Origin: an uncultured Porphyromonadaceae bacterium
GTDB lineage: Bacteria; Bacteroidota; Bacteroidia; Bacteroidales; Muribaculaceae
Length of the DNA stretch: 13,048 nucleotides
Direction of reading: 5' to 3'
Assembly (NCBI GenBank): GCA_900550025.1
Contig: URQP01000080.1
Span: forward strand, 1-13,048
Shown: positions 7,441 through 13,048 of the stretch, one piece after another
Layout of the letters: every line of letters begins with the position of its first letter
Position numbering within the stretch: the first letter of the stretch is position 1
Made by a program: the position numbers and the translations under genes
The notes under the pieces: generated by a model
Seen by the model: the letters and a program-made list of their open reading frames with translations, nothing else
Database searches by the model: none
Told to the model about the DNA's origin: nothing

Positions 7441-8313
7441 ATGAAAAAATCAATCTTCATCGCAGCGATGGCTACAATATTGCCGTTCTGCGGATATGCC
7501 GCTACAAAGACCGTAAGCGTCGGCACGTTCAACGCAATCAAAGTCAACAGCTATGTCAACGTAGCATTCACACAAGGCAAAAGCAACAAAAAAGCCACGA
7601 TTGAAGGCAAAAGCAACGAGATTGTGGCAGACGTGACCATAGAGGTGAAAAACGGAACTCTGACAATCGACACAAAAAATAAAAAATGGAAATCGAACGG
7701 GAAAAACAATCCACGACCGACAGTTACTGTGGCAAGCCCTGAAATCAACGCAATAACAATCAACGGCTCCGACGATTTCACGACATCTGACCTGACATCG
7801 ACAAATCTCGAAATCAACATCAACGGCTCAGGCAGTTTCACTGCAAACAGAATAAATACCTCCACTGCTACAGCTAAAGTAAACGGCTCGGGCGAAATAT
7901 CCATAAAATCACTGAAATCGACAAATACAGAAACTGACGTAAACGGCAGCGGTGACCTTTCCATAAGCGACGGATGCGATTGCACAACCATCGTTGCCAA
8001 TCTCAACGGCTCAGGCGACTTATATATTCAAGGTATTGCCGCGACCAACGTCACTGCCTCGCTCTCAGGCTCCGGCGATATGAAAATTTTTGGAAAATCA
8101 GATTCCGCAGACATTAAACTAAGCCGTTCTGGAGATTTGGATGCCGGCAATCTCGTGTGCGGCACCGTATCGGCCAAGGTGACCGGCTCGGGCGACCTGA
8201 CGTGCCACGCTTCGGAATCTGTCAGCACCGACATCACAGGCAGCGGGGAAATCACGGTGAAAGGCGGTCCAAAGCACGTACAGTCGACAGGTAAGAAACC
8301 TAATATGCAATAA
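7441..8313 (+). CDS. Exported GIN-domain (DUF2807-like) repeat protein
   Basis: The 290-residue product starts with a signal peptide (MKKSIFIAAMATILPFCGYA, cleavage near residue 20). The mature part opens with VGTFNAIKVNSYVNVAFTQG, typical of the 'head GIN domain' or putative auto-transporter adhesin family common in Bacteroidota. From residue 108 a Gly-Ser motif recurs nine times: NGSDD 108, NGSGS 128, NGSGE 148, NGSGD 168, NGSGD 189, SGSGD 209, SRSGD 228, TGSGD 248 and TGSGE 267. The step is 19-21 residues, one turn per repeat of a right-handed beta-helix-like fold. The short Lys-rich tail (residues 275-290) has no membrane segment or sorting signal that I recognise. The family has no settled function; a periplasmic or outer-surface role is inferred from the signal peptide. 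The next gene starts 2 bp after the stop, so the two form one unit. Confidence 0.85.
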   Translation: MKKSIFIAAMATILPFCGYAATKTVSVGTFNAIKVNSYVNVAFTQGKSNKKATIEGKSNEIVADVTIEVKNGTLTIDTKNKKWKSNGKNNPRPTVTVASPEINAITINGSDDFTTSDLTSTNLEININGSGSFTANRINTSTATAKVNGSGEISIKSLKSTNTETDVNGSGDLSISDGCDCTTIVANLNGSGDLYIQGIAATNVTASLSGSGDMKIFGKSDSADIKLSRSGDLDAGNLVCGTVSAKVTGSGDLTCHASESVSTDITGSGEITVKGGPKHVQSTGKKPNMQ

Positions 8314-8315
8314 CT

Positions 8316-8840
8316 ATGATGAAACAGATAATCTTCATTACGGCCGCAATCGTGCTGCTGCAAGGATGCAGGACTACGGAGGAAAACTACCGCTCTTCAT
8401 ACGAGACGGCAACAGAGAAACTAAGGGCGGAAGCAACCGACGGCATCGACAGCGAGACATATAATAAAATCATAGCGCAACAACGCCCTAAAATGGCTGT
8501 CATAGGTGAAGACTCCGTGCCGATGGTCAGCGGATACGCTTGGCAATTCTATGGCAAGGAGTATCCGTTGTGCAAGTATAATGTGGTAGTCGGGGCAATG
8601 AAACAGCAGTTCAACGCTAAAGCGTTCTGCGACAGGCTGCGGCAAGCCGGCTGCGAGTCATACGTAATAACCGACCGCGACAAAAATTACTTCGTTGTCG
8701 CCGCCGGATTCAACGACAAGCAAAAAGCCGCCGGCTACCTCAACACGATAGGCAAGCACATACCTTTCAAGCTGCCAATCGACCAGCCCTACATCTACGA
8801 CACCGCCCGCATCTACGTCAAACCCGCAGCAACAAAATAA
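8316..8840 (+). CDS. Small lipoprotein with a SPOR-like domain
   Basis: The product is 174 residues. The signal sequence ends in a lipobox, VLLQGC, with Cys18 as the predicted lipidated residue. Two adjacent ATGs (8316 and 8319) are possible starts and differ by one Met. A polar linker (19-75) rich in Glu, Lys and Arg follows. A SPOR-like domain lies at about 86-152 (YNVVVGAMKQQFNAKAFCDR to FVVAAGFNDKQKAAGYLNTI), with the expected beta-alpha-beta pattern. SPOR domains bind denuded peptidoglycan glycan strands, often at the division septum, so this protein may link an outer or inner membrane to the cell wall. The polar Arg after the lipid Cys does not settle which membrane. It is co-transcribed with the GIN-domain gene and ends just before a strong terminator. 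Confidence 0.82.
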   Translation: MMKQIIFITAAIVLLQGCRTTEENYRSSYETATEKLRAEATDGIDSETYNKIIAQQRPKMAVIGEDSVPMVSGYAWQFYGKEYPLCKYNVVVGAMKQQFNAKAFCDRLRQAGCESYVITDRDKNYFVVAAGFNDKQKAAGYLNTIGKHIPFKLPIDQPYIYDTARIYVKPAATK

Positions 8841-8842
8841 AG

Positions 8843-8885
8843 AATACCGTCCCTAAACAGATATAAGCTATCAAGGGACGGTATT
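8843..8885. terminator. Bidirectional intrinsic terminator between convergent genes
   Basis: Perfect 12-bp arms AATACCGTCCCT (8843-8854) and AGGGACGGTATT (8874-8885) surround a 19-base loop. On the plus strand the stem runs into TTTATTTT. On the minus strand it is followed by CTTTATTTT. It can therefore end both the plus-strand lipoprotein unit and the minus-strand antiporter-guaA unit. Confidence 0.9.
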
Positions 8886-8904
8886 TTATTTTAGAGATGC
8901 TCCG

Positions 8905-10428
8905 TTATTCCCACTCGATGGTTGCCGGCGGCTTGGAGGAGATGTCGTAGCATACGCGGTTCACGCCTTTCACCTTGTTGATGATGTCGTTCGACACTTT
9001 GGCGAGGAACTCGTATGGCAGATGCGCCCAATCAGCTGTCATGGCATCGGTACTTGTCACGGCACGCAACGCCACGGCACGCTCGTATGTGCGCTCGTCG
9101 CCCATCACGCCCACGCTCTGCACGGGCAGCAGGATTACGCCGGCCTGCCAAACCTTGTCGTAAAGGTTCCAGTCGCGCAGTCCTTGAATGAAAATGTCGT
9201 CGGCATTCTGCAGTATCTCGACTTTCTCGCGTGTGATGTCGCCGAGAATGCGTACGGCAAGACCCGGTCCCGGGAACGGATGCCTTGTGATAAGATGTTC
9301 CGGCATTCCGAGTTCACGGCCCACGCGGCGCACCTCGTCCTTGAACAGCAGACGCAACGGCTCGCAAAGCTTCAAGTTCATTTTTTCAGGCAGTCCGCCT
9401 ACATTGTGATGGCTCTTGATGACAGTGCCGGTAATCGAAAGCGACTCGATGCAGTCGGGATATATAGTGCCTTGAGCAAGCCATTTCACATCCTTAATCT
9501 TGCGGGCCTCCTCGTCGAACACGTCGATGAATCCCTTGCCTATTATCTTGCGTTTGCGCTCAGGCTCAGTCACTCCTGCAAGCTCGGTGAAAAATTTTTC
9601 GGAGGCATCTACACCTATCACGTTCAGACCAAGACACTCATAATCGTGAAGCACGTTGCGGAACTCGTTCTTGCGCAGCATTCCGTGGTCGACGAATATG
9701 CAGGTAAGATTCTTGCCTATGGCGCGGTTGAGCAACACGGCCGCCACTGATGAGTCGACACCGCCGCTCAGCCCGAGCACTACCTTGTCATCGCCGAGTT
9801 TCGCCTTCAGGCCGGCTACAGTGGTCTCGATGAACGAGGCCGCACTCCAGTCCTGCTTTGCGCCGCAAATGCCTACCACAAAATTTTCGAGAAGCTTGGT
9901 TCCTTCTGTAGTATGGTACACTTCCGGGTGGAACTGCACGCCCCACATTTTCTCGTCCTTCACCTGATAAGCAGCGACCGCCACCTTGTCGGTCGAGGCG
10001 ATTATCTCGAAATTACCGGGTACGGACGTAATCGTATCGCCATGGCTCATCCATACCTGAGTATTGTCCGACAATCCTTTCAACAAAGGATTCTCCTTGT
10101 CGATACGCGAAAGATGCGCCCTGCCGTACTCCCGCGTACCTGCCGGCTCAACTTTTCCGCCATTGACGTAAGAAATGAACTGCGCCCCATAGCAAATGCC
10201 CAAAACCGGGTATTTTCCGCGTATTTGAGATAGGTCGATTTTAAAGGCCTTTTCATCGTATACGGAAAACGGGCTTCCGGACAATATCACTCCGATTACC
10301 GAAGGGTCATTGTCGGGCATCTTGTTGTAAGGCACAATCTCGCAATACACGTTCAACTCGCGGACACGGCGGCCAATGAGCTGTGTGGTCTGTGAACCGA
10401 AGTCAAGTATTATGATTTTTTCGTGCAT
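8905..10428 (-). CDS. guaA: GMP synthase (glutamine-hydrolysing)
   Basis: The 507-residue product converts XMP, ATP and glutamine to GMP in the cytoplasm, the last step of de novo GMP synthesis. The class I glutamine amidotransferase domain (about 3-190) has the nucleophile Cys79 in GICYGAQ and the His167/Glu169 pair in QFHPEV. The ATP-pyrophosphatase domain has the PP-loop SGGVDSS at 221-227 and continues with [12 protein letters not shown] and YPDCIES. The C-terminal dimerisation and XMP-binding part has [14 protein letters not shown] and ends in the conserved [14 protein letters not shown]. Length and motifs are normal and the enzyme looks active. The start is 9 bp after the stop of the antiporter gene, so it is probably transcribed from that gene's promoter. 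I see no guanine riboswitch ahead of it. Confidence 0.98.
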   Translation of the reverse strand: MHEKIIILDFGSQTTQLIGRRVRELNVYCEIVPYNKMPDNDPSVIGVILSGSPFSVYDEKAFKIDLSQIRGKYPVLGICYGAQFISYVNGGKVEPAGTREYGRAHLSRIDKENPLLKGLSDNTQVWMSHGDTITSVPGNFEIIASTDKVAVAAYQVKDEKMWGVQFHPEVYHTTEGTKLLENFVVGICGAKQDWSAASFIETTVAGLKAKLGDDKVVLGLSGGVDSSVAAVLLNRAIGKNLTCIFVDHGMLRKNEFRNVLHDYECLGLNVIGVDASEKFFTELAGVTEPERKRKIIGKGFIDVFDEEARKIKDVKWLAQGTIYPDCIESLSITGTVIKSHHNVGGLPEKMNLKLCEPLRLLFKDEVRRVGRELGMPEHLITRHPFPGPGLAVRILGDITREKVEILQNADDIFIQGLRDWNLYDKVWQAGVILLPVQSVGVMGDERTYERAVALRAVTSTDAMTADWAHLPYEFLAKVSNDIINKVKGVNRVCYDISSKPPATIEWE

Positions 10429-10437
10429 AAAATTGAT

Positions 10438-12828
10438 TTATTGGTTGTTTGTATTAATTTGTTTCACTTTTTTAGCGTCGCCTACAAGCCAAAGATTGTC
10501 GCCGGCATTCATCACCGTATCGCCCGTAGGATTCTCATACGTCCCGTCGGCATGCTCCACGGACACCAGCATCGCGGAATAACGCCCGCGCAAATCGGCG
10601 TCAGCCACCCTCTTCCCGGCAAGAGGCGATTTTTCAGAAAGCACAATGCTGGTAAACTCCATATTCACATCGTCATTATCGCGATGCGAAACAGCGTCAG
10701 ACGGCTTTTCCATAACATTAAGCAACTGCTGTATCTGCTCGTCATTGCCAATCACGCCCAAAGTGTCGCCCGGGAATATCCTTGTCCGGCTGTCGGGCAC
10801 GGCAATCGTATGCTCGCCACGCTGTATGCTCGCCACATTGACACCGAAACGCCTGCCAAGTTCCGACTTGCCAAGCTTCTCTCCCACGAACGGACAATCA
10901 TACCCTACCGTCACATAGGCTATGTGCATATCGCTCACAAGATTAGTATTACGCCCGCTACGGCGGAACTCCCTCTCGTGCAAATTATTATAGAACTGCG
11001 ATTCTATGCGCCGCATGTGCTTGCGCACCGATTTCGAGAAATAAATAGCTATGAATATGAAAAGCGACAAAGCTATGACAATTGCTATCACATGGGAATA
11101 CACCGTCAGCATAAAGAACACTATGAAACCGAACGCAATCAGGATACGCACAAGGCGTATGGCTATAAACGGCATATTAGAGCGTATGCTCTCACTGCGC
11201 AATTTTTCCCTTTCCCATTTCTTCGTGCTCGGATAGCACAAGGCAAGCAGAAACGGCGACATCACGATTATCGTGACGGCAGTGTAAATCAACCTGCCCC
11301 ATACATCGTCCGGTGAATCCAACAGAACAGGCTTTAAATAGGACGATGAAACAAACATAATAGCCAACAGCAAGACCGAATAGAGCAAAATGCGCCATAC
11401 ATTGCGCTTGGCCACTTGTTTCCACAATGCGCCCAGTTCTGTCTCGTTGCGGGCAGAAGACGCGCTATAGCGCGATATCAGCGAAAGCAGACGTGGAGGA
11501 ATCTTCGCTTCCAGCCAACGGCTGAATGGGTCGGAAAGTTTTATGAAATAAGGAGTGAAGAACGTTGTAATCACCGACACCGCCACAATGATAGGATAAA
11601 TGTCGGAATCAATCACTCCCAACGACATTCCCAAAGTAGCGATGATGAACGAAAATTCACCTATCTGCGTGAGCGAAAATCCAGACTCTATTGCCACCCG
11701 CAAAGGCTGCCCGGTAACGAGCATACCCACTGTCCCGAAAACAATCATGCCCACAATCACCAATGCCGACAAACAAATTATAGGCAACGTATATGTGGCT
11801 ATTATATGCGGATCGACCATCATCCCCACCGAGACAAAGAACAACGCCCCGAACAAATCTTTCACAGGAGATATGATTTTCTCTATTCTCTCCGCCTCGC
11901 TCGTTCCGGCAAGTATCGACCCCATCACAAACGCTCCGAGAGCCGTAGAGAAACCGGTATACGACGAAAGGATCACCATCAGGAAGCACAAGCCGACCGC
12001 CACAAGAAGCAACAGCTCGTTTGTCAGATACTTACGCTGCTTTTCGAGAAAAGAAGGTATCAGATACACCCCTATCACAAACCAAAGCACAAGGAAAAAC
12101 ACCAGTTTACCGATACTCCATATCAATTCGTTGCCGGAGACGCTGTTGTTAACGGCAATTGAAGAAAGCAGCACCATCAAAACCACTGCAAACAAATCCT
12201 CCACAATCAGCACCGCAAGCACCTGCGACACGAAACGCCGGTGCATCAGCCGCAAATCCGTAAGCGCCTTCAGCACAATCGTGGTCGACGACATCGAAAG
12301 CATTCCTCCGAGGAAAAGACTGCTTATGAAAGAGAATCCCATCAATTTACCGGCAAAAAAGCCGGTAGTCATCATCCCTATTATTATCACCAACGCCGTT
12401 ATGGCAGGCGACCCGCCGACATTCAGCAACTTCTTGAAACTGAATTCCAAGCCTAATGAGAACAATAAAAATATTATTCCCAATTCAGCCCAAAAATCCA
12501 CGTTAGCCGCATCGACAACCGAAGGGAAATAAGAAAAATGGGGACCGACAAGAAATCCGGCGACAATATATCCAAGCACAACAGGCTGTTTCAACCGTTT
12601 GAACAAGATAGTCATAACCCCCGCAGCTATGAAAATCAAGGCGAGGTCGGAAATCAGACTTGTCTCTTTGGTATTCTCCTCATTTTTTTCATAATCAGAA
12701 CCGGCATCATGCCCAGTCACAACATCATCGGAACCGCCTCCCAACTCCACATTTTGAAAATCAGACGATTTAAAAACGCGTTCGAAAGCCGGCATATAGA
12801 AATGCTGTAGCTGACTGAAATCTGTCAT
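10438..12828 (-). CDS. CPA2-family monovalent cation:proton antiporter with two C-terminal TrkA_C (RCK_C) domains
   Basis: The 796-residue product has a hydrophilic, acidic N-terminal region (1-56), then a Na+/H+ exchanger-type membrane domain at about 57-430. Diagnostic stretches are ILFKRLKQPVVLGYIVAGFL, LGIIFLLFSLGLEFSFKKLL, SMSSTTIVLKAL and LIVEDLFAVVL; Glu210/Asp211 is the likely ion-site region. About four more membrane segments lie at 478-600. Two TrkA_C-type ligand-binding domains follow: about 632-705 (MHIAYVTVGYDCPFVGEKLG, GDTLGVIG) and about 722-793 (KSPLAGKRV, GDNLWLVG). It resembles KefB/YbaL-type proteins, which exchange K+ or Na+ for H+ across the inner membrane, but I see no NAD-binding TrkA_N Rossmann motif. 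I keep the ATG at 12828 because a promoter box lies about 28 bp upstream and the only later in-frame Met before the first membrane segment is residue 12. guaA follows after 9 bp. Confidence 0.92.
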   Translation of the reverse strand: MTDFSQLQHFYMPAFERVFKSSDFQNVELGGGSDDVVTGHDAGSDYEKNEENTKETSLISDLALIFIAAGVMTILFKRLKQPVVLGYIVAGFLVGPHFSYFPSVVDAANVDFWAELGIIFLLFSLGLEFSFKKLLNVGGSPAITALVIIIGMMTTGFFAGKLMGFSFISSLFLGGMLSMSSTTIVLKALTDLRLMHRRFVSQVLAVLIVEDLFAVVLMVLLSSIAVNNSVSGNELIWSIGKLVFFLVLWFVIGVYLIPSFLEKQRKYLTNELLLLVAVGLCFLMVILSSYTGFSTALGAFVMGSILAGTSEAERIEKIISPVKDLFGALFFVSVGMMVDPHIIATYTLPIICLSALVIVGMIVFGTVGMLVTGQPLRVAIESGFSLTQIGEFSFIIATLGMSLGVIDSDIYPIIVAVSVITTFFTPYFIKLSDPFSRWLEAKIPPRLLSLISRYSASSARNETELGALWKQVAKRNVWRILLYSVLLLAIMFVSSSYLKPVLLDSPDDVWGRLIYTAVTIIVMSPFLLALCYPSTKKWEREKLRSESIRSNMPFIAIRLVRILIAFGFIVFFMLTVYSHVIAIVIALSLFIFIAIYFSKSVRKHMRRIESQFYNNLHEREFRRSGRNTNLVSDMHIAYVTVGYDCPFVGEKLGKSELGRRFGVNVASIQRGEHTIAVPDSRTRIFPGDTLGVIGNDEQIQQLLNVMEKPSDAVSHRDNDDVNMEFTSIVLSEKSPLAGKRVADADLRGRYSAMLVSVEHADGTYENPTGDTVMNAGDNLWLVGDAKKVKQINTNNQ

Positions 12829-12855
12829 AAAGAAATGCGATTCTTAGAATAGTTG

Positions 12856-12863
12856 CAAAGTTA
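12856..12863 (-). promoter_or_regulatory. Probable -7 box of the antiporter-guaA unit
   Basis: On the minus strand this reads TAACTTTG, an exact fit to the Bacteroidota -7 consensus TAnnTTTG. Transcription would start near 12850, leaving a leader of about 22 bases before the ATG at 12828. A TTTG lies at 12879-12876 but only 12 bases from the box, closer than the usual spacing, so the -33 element is uncertain. Confidence 0.6.
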
Positions 12864-12899
12864 CGAATTAATTTTCAAACCGGGCTTATTTGTTTTGCT

Positions 12900-12993
12900 C
12901 TCGATTTGCACATCTTTCCATAAGACAGGATGCATCTCGGCAGAGACAAATCTGAAAACTCCGTTTTCATTTGTCTCTGCACTCGATTTTCAC
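12900..12993. repeat. Pair of 12-bp near-identical direct repeats flanking the inverted repeat
   Basis: CTCGATTTGCAC (12900-12911) and CTCGATTTTCAC (12982-12993) match at 11 of 12 positions, 82 bp apart. The second copy sits between the -33 and -7 boxes of the plus-strand promoter. They could be binding sites for one regulator, but two 12-mers alone are weak evidence. Confidence 0.45.
12940..12980. repeat. 12-bp perfect inverted repeat overlapping a promoter
   Basis: GCAGAGACAAAT (12940-12951) and ATTTGTCTCTGC (12969-12980) are exact reverse complements with a 17-base spacer. Inside it, GAAAA (12954-12958) pairs with TTTTC (12964-12968), extending the hairpin past a two-base bulge. The right arm contains the -33 TTTG of the plus-strand promoter, which is where an operator would be placed. 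It has no T-tract typical of a terminator. Confidence 0.8.
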
Positions 12994-13001
12994 TATATTT
13001 G
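12970..13001 (+). promoter_or_regulatory. Plus-strand promoter for a gene beyond the right edge
   Basis: TTTG at 12970-12973 and TATATTTG at 12994-13001 are separated by 20 bases. Both boxes and the spacing fit the Bacteroidota vegetative promoter consensus. Transcription would start near 13008. The remaining 40 bases contain no ATG, so the gene it drives begins outside the window. It is divergent from the antiporter-guaA unit. Confidence 0.7.
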
Positions 13002-13048
13002 TTGTAATCAGGTAGGTTTTATTTGACTATCAACAGATTGGATAAAAC

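Noticed and set aside
7241..7444. Plus-strand open frame of 67 codons (begins MRPPRGRCLCL) upstream of the GIN gene.
   Set aside because: It is the translation of the G+C-rich palindromes and runs through the promoter of the next gene. Its composition is Arg/Gly/Pro-rich, with no start signal or domain.
10429..10437. Guanine riboswitch ahead of guaA.
   Set aside because: Only 9 bp separate guaA from the upstream gene, and no aptamer-like conserved core is seen there or in the short leader of the antiporter.
9022..12532. Long plus-strand open frames opposite guaA and the antiporter (for example 9022-9750, 10423-11316 and 11600-12532).
   Set aside because: They are antisense to genes with clear catalytic motifs or membrane domains. 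Their translations are low-complexity and rich in His, Arg or Thr, with no family resemblance.

Overview
The window looks like chromosomal DNA of a gut-type Bacteroidota (order Bacteroidales; the general style suggests Muribaculaceae or a relative, which is inference). The evidence is an adjacent SusC/SusD pair, Bacteroidota-type promoter boxes (TAnnTTTG) ahead of most transcription units, weak or absent Shine-Dalgarno sequences, and the gene families present.

Layout. (1) Positions 1-6919, minus strand: a polysaccharide utilisation locus read right to left. Its order is a SusC-type TonB-dependent transporter (6919-3884), a SusD-type surface glycan-binding lipoprotein (3855-2308), a multidomain GH43 glycosidase (2152-56), and the first 14 codons of another exported protein (43-1) cut by the window edge. 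The GH43 enzyme points to an arabinose-, xylose- or galactose-containing plant or host glycan, but the exact substrate cannot be read from the sequence. A 16-bp perfect inverted repeat with a 79-bp spacer fills most of the gap between susD and the GH43 gene. (2) Positions 6920-7440: a 521-bp divergent intergenic region. It holds the susC promoter, a dense cluster of palindromes and 7-bp tandem repeats (about 7118-7328), and the promoter of the next gene. (3) Positions 7441-8840, plus strand: a two-gene unit for the cell envelope, with an exported repeat protein of the GIN/DUF2807 type followed 2 bp later by a small SPOR-domain lipoprotein. It ends in a strong hairpin terminator (8843-8885) that also serves the convergent gene. 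(4) Positions 8905-12828, minus strand: a two-gene unit of a CPA2-type cation:proton antiporter and guaA (GMP synthase), 9 bp apart, with a good promoter upstream. (5) Positions 12829-13048: an intergenic region with the antiporter promoter, a 12-bp perfect inverted repeat, and a plus-strand promoter for a gene beyond the window.

How the genes work together. SusC and SusD form the outer-membrane uptake complex, and the GH43 enzyme trims glycan for or after that uptake. No regulator (hybrid two-component sensor, SusR or ECF sigma/anti-sigma pair) is visible. The guaA/antiporter and GIN/SPOR units are housekeeping or envelope genes unrelated to the locus. I see no clear new defence, mobile or biosynthetic system. 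The most notable unexplained structures are the inverted repeat between susD and the GH43 gene, the modular repeat cluster upstream of susC, and the inverted repeat overlapping the promoter at the right end.
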